A stretch of DNA of 64,000 nt, from NCBI RefSeq assembly GCF_008704535.1, contig NZ_CP023701.1, positions 2,728,001 to 2,792,000 of the forward strand, in the 5' to 3' direction. This DNA is from Streptomyces subrutilus. Its GTDB lineage: Bacteria > Actinomycetota > Actinomycetes > Streptomycetales > Streptomycetaceae. Shown piece after piece: positions 1 through 8,691 of the stretch; the stretch's first letter is position 1; every line of letters starts with the position of its first letter. Both the position numbers and the translations under genes were made by a program. The notes below the pieces were generated by a model. The model did not search any database. It was not told the DNA's origin and saw only the letters and a program-made list of their open reading frames with translations.

Positions 1-990
1 GTGCCCGGACCCGCGCGGCGGCGTCGGCGAGCCGCTCCTCGGGGAGGGTGCCTTCGCGGACGGCGGCGACCAGTGCGTCGCGCAGGCTCAGCACGGTGCC
101 CTCGTCGGCCAGTCCGCCGCCGACGCAGATGGCGTCGGCGCCGGCCGCGATGGCCAGGACCGAGCCGCGCTCGATGCCGTACGTCCCGGCGATGGCGTTC
201 ATCTCCATGCCGTCGGTGACGATCAGTCCCTCGTAGCCGAGCTCCTTGCGCAGCAGACCGGTCAGGATCTGCGGGCTGAGGGTGGCCGGCCGGGTCGGGT
301 CGAGGGCGGGCACCAGGATGTGCGCGCTCATCACGGCCTTGGTGCCGGCCGCGACGGCCGCCCTGAAGGGGACGAGCTCGCGGGCCTGGAGGACGTCGAG
401 GTCCACGTCGATGCGGGGCAGCGCGTGGTGCGAGTCGACGTTGGTGTCGCCGTGGCCCGGGAAGTGCTTGGTGCACGCGGCGACGCCGGCGGCCTGGAGG
501 CCCTCGACGTAGGCGGCGGTGTGGCGGGCGACGAGCCCGGTGTCGGCGCCGAAGGAGCGTACGCCGATCACCGGGTTGTCCGGGTTGGAGTTGACGTCGG
601 CGGACGGGGCCCAGTTGAGGTTGACACCGCACTCGGCCAGGCGCCGGCCCAGCTCGCGGGCGACCTCCCGGGTCAGGGTGGTGTCGTCGACGGCGCCGAG
701 CGCCAGGTTGCCCGGGAAGGACGAGCCCTCGCGGACCTCCAGGCGGGTGACGTCGCCGCCCTCCTCGTCGATGGCGACCAGGATGTCGTCCCGCTCGGCG
801 CGCAGCTGCGCGGTGAGCGCGGACAGCTGCCCGGCCGAGACGATGTTGCGGCCGAAGAGGCCGACGGAGGTGAGGCCCTCGCCGACGAGGCGGAGCACCC
901 AGGCGGGGGCGGTGGTGCCCTCGAAGCCGGGCTGGAGGACGGCGAGCGCGTCGCGCGTGACCGTATCGGTGTGCTGCGCAAGGACAGTCA
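1..990 (-). CDS. Beta-N-acetylhexosaminidase, glycoside hydrolase family 3 (DasD/NagZ-like), 3' end cut off by window edge
   Basis: The protein starts at the ATG at 990 (MTVLAQHTDTV) and has no stop before position 1, so the C-terminus is missing. The NagZ-type signature KHFPGHGDTNVDSHHALP is present, with an IVTDGMEM segment near residue 260 where GH3 enzymes carry the catalytic aspartate. GH3 hexosaminidases release N-acetylglucosamine from chitobiose or muropeptides. It sits 8 bp after dasC with AAGGGA as ribosome binding site. No signal peptide is evident, so it probably hydrolyses imported chitobiose in the cytoplasm. It is the last visible gene of the das operon and should share DasR control. 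The family assignment is firm; the exact substrate is inferred from the neighbours. Confidence 0.9.
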
Positions 991-998
991 TGGGGCCG

Positions 999-1904
999 TT
1001 ATCCCTTCACGGCGCCGGAGGTCATGCCCCCGACGGCCTTGCGCTGGAGGAAGACGAAGATGAGCAGGACCGGGACCGCGAAGAGCGAGGAGGCGGCCAT
1101 GGTGGCGCCCCAGTCGTTGCCGAAGGCGGTCATGAACTCGGTCAGCCACAGGGGCAGGGTCTGCGCGGTCTTGTCCTTGTTCAGGATCAGGACCATCGCG
1201 AACTCGTTCCAGGCGGTGATGAAGCCGAAGAGCGAGGTGGACATGAGGCCGGGGGCCAGCAGGGGGAAGATCACCTTGCGGAAGGCCTGGCCGCGGGTGC
1301 AGCCGTCGATCTGGGCGGCCTCTTCCAGGGTCACCGGGACGGCGGCGATGAAGCCGCGCAGGGTCCAGATGGTGAAGGGGAGGATCATCACGAAGTAGAT
1401 CGCGGTGAGCAGCGGGAGGCTGTTCAGCATCTCGCCGTCGCGGGCGATCATGTACATCGCGATGACCATGACCTCCCAGGGGGCCATCTGGGCCATCATC
1501 ACGGTCAGGACCAGGCCCTTGCGGCCCTTGAACTTCATCCGGGCGATGGCGAAGCTCGCGGCGAGGGCGACGAGCAGGGCCAGGACGACGGCGCCGACGG
1601 TGACCAGGACGCTGTTGGTGACGTACGTCCAGAAGTTGGTGACGCCGGTGGCCTTGGCGAAGTTGTCCATCGTCGGCGTGAAGACGAAGACGGGGTCCTT
1701 GGTCAGCATCTGGTCCGCCGGCTTGAGGGCCGAGGAGAACATCCAGTAGACCGGGAAGACGAAGACGAGGGCCAGGAGCAGCGCGCCGACGTTCTTGACG
1801 ACGGATCCGGGGCGCAGCGGCCGGCGGGTGCGGAGCTTCTGCGCGGGCTTCGCGGTCGCCGCGGGGGCGGACGGCGCGGGCTTCGGGGCGGTGGTCGTGC
1901 TCAC
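999..1904 (-). CDS. dasC: DasC, chitobiose ABC transporter permease
   Basis: A 301-residue inner-membrane permease of the MalG type. After a Pro/Ala-rich cytoplasmic tail (about 35 residues) come about six hydrophobic segments. The EAA loop that docks the ATPase (LEEAAQIDG, with KVIFPLLAPG after it) lies at about residues 193-219. The GTG start overlaps the dasB stop by 4 bp, indicating translational coupling. With DasB it forms the channel for N,N'-diacetylchitobiose delivered by DasA. No ATPase gene is present in the operon; in streptomycetes the shared MsiK ATPase, encoded elsewhere, normally fills this role. The identification rests on the complete das context plus dasR next door. Confidence 0.9.
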   Translation of the reverse strand: MSTTTAPKPAPSAPAATAKPAQKLRTRRPLRPGSVVKNVGALLLALVFVFPVYWMFSSALKPADQMLTKDPVFVFTPTMDNFAKATGVTNFWTYVTNSVLVTVGAVVLALLVALAASFAIARMKFKGRKGLVLTVMMAQMAPWEVMVIAMYMIARDGEMLNSLPLLTAIYFVMILPFTIWTLRGFIAAVPVTLEEAAQIDGCTRGQAFRKVIFPLLAPGLMSTSLFGFITAWNEFAMVLILNKDKTAQTLPLWLTEFMTAFGNDWGATMAASSLFAVPVLLIFVFLQRKAVGGMTSGAVKG

Positions 1905-2923
1905 TGCTCCTCCTCCTGCTTCAGGATCAGGCGGAAGTAGAAGGACATGACGATCACGAGGATCACGATCGTCAGGACGGAGATCGCGGCGGCGAGGCCG
2001 TAGTGGGCCTGGCTCTGGCCTTCGACGTAGGCGAAGACGGGCAGGATCTCGGAGGCGCGGTCGGGGCCGCCCTTCTTCATCGCGTAGACCTGGGTGAAGG
2101 CCTTGAAGACCCAGATCACCTCAAGGAAGGTGGTGATGAGGAAGAAGGGCTTGAGGTTCGGGAAGACGATCTTCCAGAAGGTCTGCCAGCCGTTGGCGCC
2201 GTCCATCCGGGCGGCCTCGTACAGTTCGCCGCCGACCGTGGTCAGTCCGGCGTACATGTTCAGGGCGACGAAGGGTATGGAACCCCAGACGACGAGGATG
2301 GTGACGATCGTCAGGGTGGAGAGGCCGGTCTCGAACCAGTTGTGCCGGTCGTATCCGGAGAAGCCGACGGTGCGCATCACCCAGTTCATGACGCCGAACT
2401 GCTCGTCGAACAGCCACTGGAAGACCTGGACGGAGGCGACGATCGGCATGGCCCAGGCCATCACCAGCGCCATCGACAGGACCAGGCGCATCCACTTGCC
2501 GAGCCGGTTGAGCAGGATGCCGATCAGGCTGCCGAGCGCCATGATCAGTGCGACGTTCGCGAGGGTGAACGCGAAGCTTCGGACGACGACGGTCCAGAAG
2601 GTGGAGTCGCCGAGGAGCTCGGTGTAGTTGTCGAACCCGGCGAAGGGGTACTTCCGCTGGATGAACTCGACCTTGTTGATGTCCTGGAAGGACAGGATCA
2701 CGTTCTTGATCAGCGGGTACAGCAGGAGGACCGCGAGGCTGAGGATCGCGGGCCCGATCAGCAGGTAGGGCAGCCATCCCGAGGGGAGCGACTTTCTGCC
2801 CCCGCGAGGAGGAACCGGATGGCTGGAGCCTGGAGCGGTCGTGGGCGCCTTCGGCCGTCCGGCGGACTTCGGTGGTGCGTCCTGTGGAGCGCTGGTCGCC
2901 GCTCCCTGGGAGTGCACGGTCAT
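1901..2923 (-). CDS. dasB: DasB, chitobiose ABC transporter permease
   Basis: A 340-residue MalF-type permease. A Pro-rich cytoplasmic N-terminus (about 45 residues) precedes six or so membrane segments. The EAA loop (YEAARMDGANGW...FPNLKP) is at about residues 235-259. The ATG at 2923 has AGGAAG upstream. The gene is separated from dasA by a 126-bp gap that holds a very stable hairpin, and it overlaps dasC by 4 bp. It is predicted to heterodimerise with DasC and to import chitobiose from chitin breakdown, which supplies GlcNAc and, through GlcN-6-P, the effector that releases DasR. Function is inferred from family and synteny. Confidence 0.9.
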   Translation of the reverse strand: MTVHSQGAATSAPQDAPPKSAGRPKAPTTAPGSSHPVPPRGGRKSLPSGWLPYLLIGPAILSLAVLLLYPLIKNVILSFQDINKVEFIQRKYPFAGFDNYTELLGDSTFWTVVVRSFAFTLANVALIMALGSLIGILLNRLGKWMRLVLSMALVMAWAMPIVASVQVFQWLFDEQFGVMNWVMRTVGFSGYDRHNWFETGLSTLTIVTILVVWGSIPFVALNMYAGLTTVGGELYEAARMDGANGWQTFWKIVFPNLKPFFLITTFLEVIWVFKAFTQVYAMKKGGPDRASEILPVFAYVEGQSQAHYGLAAAISVLTIVILVIVMSFYFRLILKQEEEQ

Positions 2924-2964
2924 GTCTTGGCTTCCTCGCGGTTGACTGTGGAGTCAAATGCGCG

Positions 2965-3008
2965 ACCGGGGGCGCGGCAGGCGCGGGGCGCCTGCCGCAC
3001 CCCCCGGT
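2965..3008 (-). promoter_or_regulatory. Large stem-loop between dasA and dasB
   Basis: A perfect 11-bp stem (GCGGCAGGCGC, arms 2974-2984 and 2988-2998, 3-nt loop) extends after a small internal bulge by a further 8 bp (2965-2972 with 3001-3008). It lies just after the dasA stop and before the dasB ribosome binding site. Such hairpins commonly protect the binding-protein mRNA or attenuate read-through, giving more binding protein than permease. There is no U-run, so a partial terminator or 3' mRNA stabiliser is more likely than a complete terminator. Confidence 0.7.
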
Positions 3009-3049
3009 GCGTTCACACTGCTGGGTCCTGCGGATCCTGCGGGGTGGGA

Positions 3050-4333
3050 CTACTTGTTGATGCGGCTCGCGATTTCCTTGTCCGCGTCCGCGCCCGCCTT
3101 GGCGGGGTCCTCACCGTTCAGGACCTTGGTCATGAACTCCTTGATGGGGTTCGGCTCGGTCTCGACGTTCGCCCAGCCGGCCGTGACCGGGGTGATCTTG
3201 CCGTTGAGGCCGGCCTTGGCCATGGCCTCGGCGAAGGAGCCCGCGGGGGCGGCGAAGTTCGCGCCGGCCTGGTTCGGGAGCAGCGCGCCCTTGGTCTCGG
3301 CGGCGTACTTGGTCATCTGGTCCTTGCCTGCGGCGAGGGCCAGCCACTCCTTGGCGAGCTCCTTGTTCTTGGACCGCTCGGCGACCGCGAGGTTCGAGCC
3401 GCCCAGGAAGACGGTGCTGGTCTTGTCGGCGGTCTTGCCCGGGATCGGGAAGTAGCCGAAGTCGGCTTCCTTGCCCGCGTCCTTGAGCGCCTTCTCCGCG
3501 CCGCCGGCCTCCCAGCCGAGACCGATCCACGAGGCGACGCCGCCCTTGGGGATGATGTCGGTGGACTGCTGCGGGTTGGCCTCGTCCTTGTCCTTCGGGG
3601 CGGTGGAGAAGGACTGGAGCTTCTTGTAGAACTCGATGGCGGAGGCGGCCTGCGGAGTGCCCAGCCCGCCCTTCCACTTGTCGCCGTCCTTGACGGCGAG
3701 GTCGCCGCCCTCGTCCCAGATCAGACCGGCCAGGACGTACCAGCTCTGGCCGGGGAGGTAGAGCGCCTGCGAGGCCGGGTCGGCCGCCTTCAGCTTCTCC
3801 AGGCCGGCCACCCACTCGTCGCGGGTCTTCGGCGCGGTGACGCCGGCCTTCTCGAAGGCCTTCTTGTCGTAGATGACGACGCGGTTGGCGGCGTACCAGG
3901 GGGCGGAGTAGAGCTTGCCGTCGACCTCGGCCGAGGCGAGCATGCTCTTCTGCCAGGCGTCGGCGCCGAGCTTGGCCTTGTCCTTGGTCAGGTCCGCGAG
4001 GCCGCCGGTGACCGCGTAGCCGGCGGTCTGGGTGTTGCCGAGCTCGATGACGTCCGGCGGGGTGTTCTCGGAGAGGGCCGTGGTGACCTTCTCCTGGATG
4101 CCGGTCCACTTCTGCTCTTCGACCTTGACCGTGACACCGGGGTGCTTGGCCGAAAACTCCTTGTTGACCTCGTCGAGCCAGGCCTTCGGCGCGGAGCCGT
4201 CCATCACCCAGACGGTGATCTCCTTGGCGCCGCCCGCGTCGGTCTTGCCCTTGTCGTCGCCGCCGTTGCCGCACGCCGCGACTCCGACCATCATGCCCGC
4301 GACACTGACCGCCGCGATGAGCTTGCGCTTCAC
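3050..4333 (-). CDS. dasA: DasA, chitobiose-binding lipoprotein
   Basis: A 427-residue family 1 solute-binding protein. The GTG at 4333 is chosen because GGAGGGTGG lies just upstream and it gives a classic lipoprotein signal peptide (MKRKLIAAVSVAGMMVGVAAC, lipobox VAAC, Cys21). A longer reading starting at 4396 would bury the signal peptide. The mature protein is expected to be lipid-anchored outside the membrane, to bind N,N'-diacetylchitobiose and to pass it to DasBC. It is the first gene of the minus-strand das operon, divergent from dasR. Upstream sequence contains a close match to the DasR operator, so repression by DasR and induction by GlcN-6-P are expected. Confidence 0.92.
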   Translation of the reverse strand: MKRKLIAAVSVAGMMVGVAACGNGGDDKGKTDAGGAKEITVWVMDGSAPKAWLDEVNKEFSAKHPGVTVKVEEQKWTGIQEKVTTALSENTPPDVIELGNTQTAGYAVTGGLADLTKDKAKLGADAWQKSMLASAEVDGKLYSAPWYAANRVVIYDKKAFEKAGVTAPKTRDEWVAGLEKLKAADPASQALYLPGQSWYVLAGLIWDEGGDLAVKDGDKWKGGLGTPQAASAIEFYKKLQSFSTAPKDKDEANPQQSTDIIPKGGVASWIGLGWEAGGAEKALKDAGKEADFGYFPIPGKTADKTSTVFLGGSNLAVAERSKNKELAKEWLALAAGKDQMTKYAAETKGALLPNQAGANFAAPAGSFAEAMAKAGLNGKITPVTAGWANVETEPNPIKEFMTKVLNGEDPAKAGADADKEIASRINK

Positions 4334-4428
4334 GCCACCCTCCTCAGGGATGCTGCCTGCAACTTCCCTCGCCCAACGTGGTGACGTACGTACCAAGTAC
4401 TGCCCGTGGGGCCGGGATCTGATCCATG

Positions 4429-4444
4429 ATTGGTTTAGACCAGT
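4429..4444. promoter_or_regulatory. DasR operator (dre), strong match
   Basis: ATTGGTTTAGACCAGT matches the palindromic DasR-responsive element ACTGGTCTAGACCACT (recalled consensus) at 13 of 16 positions. It lies in the dasA-dasR intergenic region, 96 bp upstream of the dasA start, where it can block the dasA promoter. Confidence 0.85.
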
Positions 4445-4452
4445 AGCTGGAG

Positions 4453-4468
4453 CTTGGCCTAGACCTTT
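4453..4468. promoter_or_regulatory. Second, weaker dre-like site
   Basis: CTTGGCCTAGACCTTT keeps the central GG-N-CTAGACC core of the DasR operator (11 of 16 by alignment to the recalled consensus). Its centre is 24 bp from that of the stronger site, so both may be occupied together. Confidence 0.55.
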
Positions 4469-4498
4469 AGGGGTGTCAAGGGTCTAATGAGCGGGTGA

Positions 4499-4518
4499 TC
4501 GGTCCGTTATCGGACCGA
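4499..4518. promoter_or_regulatory. Perfect inverted repeat upstream of dasR
   Basis: TCGGTCCG and CGGACCGA flank a TTAT spacer, an 8+4+8 perfect palindrome, 69 bp before the GTG of dasR. It does not resemble the dre sequence. It could be an operator for another regulator or a 5'-UTR hairpin of the dasR mRNA. Confidence 0.5.
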
Positions 4519-4587
4519 CACCTGGGGAGAGAGAAGGCCTGTCCCCCCGCACGTGTCACGATGTGACCGCACATATCGGAGGAGCCG

Positions 4588-5391
4588 GTGACGGCAGCGA
4601 AACTGGAGTCGGGAAGGCGGGCGGCGATGGCCACCGAAGGGGCGATCACGGAGCCGGAAGGCGGGGCGGCCACCCGCACGGCACGTGTACCCAAGTACTA
4701 CCGACTCAAGCGGCACTTGCTCGACATGACCGAGACCCTACCGCCGGGCACGCCCGTGCCGCCCGAGCGCACCCTGGCGGCCGAATTCGACACCTCCCGG
4801 ACCACCGTCCGGCAGGCGCTCCAAGAGCTCGTCGTCGAGGGCCGCCTCGAACGCATCCAGGGCAAGGGCACCTTCGTGGCCAAGCCCAAGGTCTCCCAGC
4901 CGCTCCAACTCTCCTCGTACACCGAGGACATGAGGGCGCAGGGCCTGGAGCCGACCTCACAGCTCCTGGACATCGGATACGTGACGGCCGACGACACCCT
5001 GGCCGGGCTGCTCAAGATCACCACCGGTGGGCGGGTGCTGCGCATCGAGCGGCTGCGCCTGGCCAGCGGCGAACCGATGGCCATCGAGACCACGCACCTT
5101 TCGGCCAAACGCTTCCCCGCGCTGCGCCGTTCGCTGGTCAAGTACACCTCGCTCTACACGGCCCTCGCCGAGGTGTACGACGTACGGCTCGCCGAGGCGG
5201 AGGAGACCATCGAGACCTCCCTCGCCACCCCGCGCGAGGCCGGCCTGCTCGGCACCGACGTCGGGCTGCCGATGCTGATGCTCTCCCGGCACTCGCTGGA
5301 CGCCGACGGGGAGCCGGTCGAGTGGGTGCGTTCGGTGTACCGCGGCGACCGCTACAAGTTCGTCGCGCGCCTCAAGCGCCCCGCGGTCTGA
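4588..5391 (+). CDS. dasR: DasR, GntR/HutC-family global regulator of aminosugar use
   Basis: A 267-residue protein with an N-terminal winged helix ([11 protein letters not shown]...[40 protein letters not shown] in the family pattern, about residues 35-97) and a C-terminal UTRA effector domain. The sequence closely follows what I recall of S. coelicolor DasR. The GTG at 4588 has GGAGGA 5 bp upstream. The ATG at 4627 would give 254 residues, the length I recall for the S. coelicolor protein, so the start is uncertain. DasR represses chitin/GlcNAc uptake and metabolism and affects antibiotic production; glucosamine-6-phosphate releases it from DNA. It is divergent from dasA, with operator sites in between. 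Confidence 0.95.
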   Translation: MTAAKLESGRRAAMATEGAITEPEGGAATRTARVPKYYRLKRHLLDMTETLPPGTPVPPERTLAAEFDTSRTTVRQALQELVVEGRLERIQGKGTFVAKPKVSQPLQLSSYTEDMRAQGLEPTSQLLDIGYVTADDTLAGLLKITTGGRVLRIERLRLASGEPMAIETTHLSAKRFPALRRSLVKYTSLYTALAEVYDVRLAEAEETIETSLATPREAGLLGTDVGLPMLMLSRHSLDADGEPVEWVRSVYRGDRYKFVARLKRPAV

Positions 5392-5395
5392 CGGC

Positions 5396-5429
5396 GGTCC
5401 GGGACCGGCGGCGGAGCCGGTCCGGGACC
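5396..5429 (+). terminator. Probable dasR terminator hairpin
   Basis: Arms GGTCCGGGACCGGC (5396-5409) and GCCGGTCCGGGACC (5416-5429) pair with one mismatch around a 6-nt loop, directly after the dasR stop. There is no clear U-tract, as is usual in streptomycetes. Confidence 0.55.
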
Positions 5430-5568
5430 ACACCGGGACCATCGGGACGATCGGCACCCCGCCGGGCGGACGCGACGTACCGGTATGCGGACGGGGTCTT
5501 ACGCGGACCGGGCAATCCCCCGTAGATTCCCTGCGCTTACGCAGATGATCGACGACGGGACGAGAATC

Positions 5569-7788
5569 ATGGCGAAACCGGAAGCAACAGGTACAGAGCG
5601 GGACGCGGCAGGCCCGGACGCGACGCAGGGCCCGCCTTCCCCCAGGTCCATCGCCGTGTGGGTGCTCGTCGGTCTCGTCGGCGCACTCGGCTGGGGCGTC
5701 CTGGCCCTCTCCCGCGGCGAGGAGATCTCGGCGGCCTGGCTGCTCGCCGCCGCCCTCGGCTCGTACGCCATCGGCTACCGCTTCTACGCGCGGTTCATCG
5801 CGCACCGCGTGCTGAAGGTGGACAAGACCCGGGCCACCCCCGCCGAGCGGCTTGACAACGGTGTCGACTTCCACCCGACCGACCGCCGCGTCCTGTTCGG
5901 CCACCACTTCGCCGCCGTGGCCGGCGCCGGCCCGCTCGTCGGCCCCGTGCTCGCCGCACAGATGGGCTACCTGCCGGGCACCATCTGGATCGTCGCCGGC
6001 GTCATCTTCGCGGGCGCCGTCCAGGACATGGTCACCCTCTTCTTCTCGACCCGGCGCGACGGGCGCTCGCTCGGGCAGATGGCGCGGGACGAGATCGGCC
6101 CCGTGGGCGGAGCCGCCGCCCTCGTCGCCGTGTTCGCCATCATGATCATTCTGCTGGCGGTGCTGGCGCTGGTCATCGTCAACGCCCTCGCCCACTCCCC
6201 CTGGGGCGTCTTCTCCATCGGCATGACCATCCCGATCGCCCTGTTCATGGGCTTCTACCTGCGCGTGCTGCGGCCGGGCCGGGTCACCGAGGTCTCGGTG
6301 ATCGGCGTCGCGCTGCTGCTGCTCGCCATCGTCGCGGGCGGCTGGGTCGCCGAGTCCTCGCTGGCCGGCACCTTCACGCTGGAGAAGGAGACGCTGGTCG
6401 TCTGGATGGTCGCGTACGGATTCGTCGCCTCGGTGCTGCCGGTGTGGATGCTGCTCGCGCCCCGCGACTACCTGTCGACCTTCATGAAGGTGGGCACGAT
6501 CGCCCTGCTCGCCGTCGGCGTCGTGATCGCGATGCCGACCCTGAAGATGCCCGCGGTCACCGAGTTCGCCACCCGGGGCGACGGTCCGGTCTTCGCCGGC
6601 TCGATGTTCCCCTTCGTCTTCATCACCATCGCGTGCGGCGCCCTGTCCGGCTTCCACTCGCTGGTCTCCTCGGGCACCACCCCGAAGATGATCCAGAAGG
6701 AGACCCAGGTCAGGGTCATCGGCTACGGTGCCATGCTCACCGAGTCCTTCGTCGCGATCATGGCGATGATCGCGGCCTGCATCATCGAGCCCGGCCTCTT
6801 CTTCGCCGTCAACTCGCCCCCCGGCGTCATCGGCACCACGGTCGAGACGGCCTCGCAGGCCGTGACCGGGTTCGGCTTCGCCATCAGCCCCGACGCCCTC
6901 GCGCAGGCCGCGAAGGACGTGGAGGAGGCCAGCCTGCTGTCCCGTACGGGCGGCGCGCCGACCTTCGCGCTCGGAATGTCGGAGATCTTCTCGGCCGTCA
7001 TCGGCGGCGCCGGCATGAAGGCCTTCTGGTACCACTTCGCCATCATGTTCGAGGCCCTCTTCATCCTGACCACCGTCGACGCGGGCACCCGCGTCGGGCG
7101 GTTCATGCTCCAGGACACCCTCGGCAACGTGCACAAGTCCTTCAAGGACGTCAGCTGGAAGCCCGGCGTCTGGCTGGCGAGCGCGGTCGTCGTCGGCGGC
7201 TGGGGCTACTTCCTGTGGGTCGGCGTCAAGGACCCGCTGGGCGGCATCAACCAGCTCTTCCCGCTGTTCGGCATCGCGAACCAGCTGCTCGCCGCGGTCG
7301 CCCTGGCCGTCTGCACCACCCTGCTCGTCAAGTCCGGGCGGCTCAAGTGGGCCTGGGTGACCGGCGTCCCGCTGGCGTGGGACGTGGCCGTCACGCTCAC
7401 CGCCAGCTACCAGAAGATCTTCTCCTCCGACGTGAAGGTCGGCTTCTTCGCACAGCGCGACAAGTACCAGGCCGGCATCGACGCCGAGAAGGTCCTGCCG
7501 CCCGCGAAGTCCATGGCGGAGATGCACACCGTGGTCACCAACGCCACGGTGGACGGCGTGCTGTCGGTGCTGTTCGCGGTCCTGATCGTGATCGTGCTGC
7601 TGGACGCGGCCCGGACCTGCTTCAAGGCCATCTCCGCCCCGGAGTCCGTGAAGCTCTCCGAGGTCCCGTGGTCCGAGTCGAAGATCGTCGCACCCGCCGG
7701 GCTGATCGCCACCGCCGAGGAGCGGGCCGAGCTGGCCGCGGCCGGCCTCGACTCGGGCGGCGGCCGCGCCAAGGAGCCGGTCGCGTGA
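5569..7788 (+). CDS. cstA: CstA-family carbon starvation protein / pyruvate-peptide transporter
   Basis: A 739-residue polytopic membrane protein with well over ten hydrophobic segments, typical of CstA/BtsT in length and sequence. A characteristic stretch FHPTDRRVLFGHHFAAVAGAGPLVGP is read across about residues 100-126. Family members import pyruvate or peptides when preferred carbon runs out. The ATG at 5569 is preceded only by a weak GGGACGAG. An upstream in-frame ATG at 5485 would add 28 non-hydrophobic residues and is less likely. The stop overlaps the next gene, a YbdD/YjiX-type small protein that accompanies CstA in many genomes. A possible promoter (TTACGC, 18 bp, TAGATT) lies at about 5504-5533. 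The actual substrate cannot be read from the sequence. Confidence 0.88.
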   Translation: MAKPEATGTERDAAGPDATQGPPSPRSIAVWVLVGLVGALGWGVLALSRGEEISAAWLLAAALGSYAIGYRFYARFIAHRVLKVDKTRATPAERLDNGVDFHPTDRRVLFGHHFAAVAGAGPLVGPVLAAQMGYLPGTIWIVAGVIFAGAVQDMVTLFFSTRRDGRSLGQMARDEIGPVGGAAALVAVFAIMIILLAVLALVIVNALAHSPWGVFSIGMTIPIALFMGFYLRVLRPGRVTEVSVIGVALLLLAIVAGGWVAESSLAGTFTLEKETLVVWMVAYGFVASVLPVWMLLAPRDYLSTFMKVGTIALLAVGVVIAMPTLKMPAVTEFATRGDGPVFAGSMFPFVFITIACGALSGFHSLVSSGTTPKMIQKETQVRVIGYGAMLTESFVAIMAMIAACIIEPGLFFAVNSPPGVIGTTVETASQAVTGFGFAISPDALAQAAKDVEEASLLSRTGGAPTFALGMSEIFSAVIGGAGMKAFWYHFAIMFEALFILTTVDAGTRVGRFMLQDTLGNVHKSFKDVSWKPGVWLASAVVVGGWGYFLWVGVKDPLGGINQLFPLFGIANQLLAAVALAVCTTLLVKSGRLKWAWVTGVPLAWDVAVTLTASYQKIFSSDVKVGFFAQRDKYQAGIDAEKVLPPAKSMAEMHTVVTNATVDGVLSVLFAVLIVIVLLDAARTCFKAISAPESVKLSEVPWSESKIVAPAGLIATAEERAELAAAGLDSGGGRAKEPVA

Positions 7789-8042
7789 ACCGCTCGGCGG
7801 CCGGCGCCGCGGGGCCGGCCCCGTCCGGGTGCGCGGGACCCGCCCCCGGACGGCTGCGCCGGGCCCTGGCGCGGGCGCGGTTCTACGTGCGGGAGTTCTC
7901 CGGGGAGGCCGCCTACGACCGGTACGTCGCCCACGCCCGCGCGCACGACCCGGACGCCGAGGTCCCCACCCGCCGCGCCTTCGAGCGGGCCCGCACGGAT
8001 GCCCGGGAGGCCGATCCCCGCGAGGGGTTCCGCTGCTGCTGA
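7785..8042 (+). CDS. YbdD/YjiX-family small protein, CstA partner
   Basis: An 85-residue cytoplasmic protein starting at a GTG that overlaps the cstA stop by 4 bp. The C-terminal half (RFYVREFSGEAAYDRYVAH...PTRRAFERARTDAR) matches the YbdD/YjiX pattern. The first 25 residues are Ala/Gly/Pro-rich. The family is almost always encoded directly after CstA/BtsT, and its role, perhaps in transporter assembly or regulation, is not settled. The tight overlap supports co-translation with cstA. It ends in RCC before a strong terminator. Confidence 0.85.
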   Translation: MNRSAAGAAGPAPSGCAGPAPGRLRRALARARFYVREFSGEAAYDRYVAHARAHDPDAEVPTRRAFERARTDAREADPREGFRCC

Positions 8043-8053
8043 GCGGCCGCGTA

Positions 8054-8089
8054 CCGAAGGGCCCCGCCCCTCCCGGCGGGGCCCTTCGG
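8054..8089 (+). terminator. Terminator after cstA-ybdD
   Basis: A perfect 14-bp stem (CCGAAGGGCCCCGC with GCGGGGCCCTTCGG) around an 8-nt loop, 11 bp after the stop codon. Confidence 0.85.
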
Positions 8090-8135
8090 CGCACCCGGGT
8101 CCGGGGCCGTTCGGTCCTCCGGCACACTCGGTGCC

Positions 8136-8633
8136 ATGGACATCACGATCAGGACGGCGCTGCCCGCCGACTACGCGGAGCTGGGCGAGATCACGGCGGG
8201 GGCCTACCTCTCCGACGGGCACCTGGACTTCGGCGACGGCGACCCCTACCTCCACACGCTGCGGGACGTCGCCGGCCGCGCCGCCCGGGCCGAGGTGCTC
8301 GTCGCCGAACTCGGGGGCCGCCTGCTGGGCGGCGTGACCTTCGCCGCGCCCGGCAGCCCGCTCGCCGACATAGCCGGGCCGGGCGAGGCCGAGTTCCGGA
8401 TGCTGGCCGTGGCCCGGGAGGCGCGCGGGCAGGGCGCGGGCGAGGCGCTCGTGCGCGCCTGCCTGGAACGGGCGCGGGCGATCGAGGGGGTGGAGGCGGT
8501 GGTGCTGTCCACCCAGCAGGGCATGGAAGGGGCCCACCGGATCTACGTCCGGCTGGGCTTCACCCGTACTCCGGAGCGGGACTGGGCGCCGATCGACGAC
8601 CTCCTGCTGCTCACGTACCGGCTGAACCTGTAG
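8136..8633 (+). CDS. GNAT-family N-acetyltransferase
   Basis: A 165-residue single-domain GNAT protein. The acetyl-CoA pyrophosphate loop appears as VAREARGQGAGEALV (R/Q-x-x-G-x-G/A type) near residues 92-107. A central beta strand EFRMLAV precedes it, and the C-terminal GFTRTPERDW is typical of the fold. It should transfer an acetyl group from acetyl-CoA to an amine, but the acceptor is unknown. The ATG at 8136 has no clear Shine-Dalgarno, so it may be leaderless. It stands alone between the cstA terminator and the nrd promoter region. Confidence 0.85.
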   Translation: MDITIRTALPADYAELGEITAGAYLSDGHLDFGDGDPYLHTLRDVAGRAARAEVLVAELGGRLLGGVTFAAPGSPLADIAGPGEAEFRMLAVAREARGQGAGEALVRACLERARAIEGVEAVVLSTQQGMEGAHRIYVRLGFTRTPERDWAPIDDLLLLTYRLNL

Positions 8634-8641
8634 CCGCGCCG

Positions 8642-8689
8642 ACACTACATGTGGGGGCTTCCACAGAGAGGCGCCCCCACATGTATGCT
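8642..8689 (+). promoter_or_regulatory. Pair of NrdR boxes over the nrdAB promoter
   Basis: Two copies of an ACATGT-centred motif (ACACTACATGTGGGGG at 8642-8657 and CCCCCACATGTATGCT at 8674-8689) are 32 bp apart, about three helical turns, as NrdR boxes usually are. The second overlaps a TATGCT -10 candidate. Together they form a perfect 12-bp inverted repeat (8647-8658 and 8673-8684). NrdR is the zinc/ATP-cone repressor of ribonucleotide reductase genes; its own gene is not in this window. Confidence 0.75.
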
Positions 8690-8691
8690 CA

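Noticed and set aside
519..1940. Plus-strand frames across the das operon
   Set aside because: They are complementary-frame artefacts; the minus-strand permease and hydrolase genes explain the region.
4957..8127. Very long minus-strand reading frame opposite dasR and cstA
   Set aside because: It is a shadow of the cstA/dasR coding strand in high-GC DNA: Gly/Arg/Asp/His-rich, no domain, no ribosome binding site.
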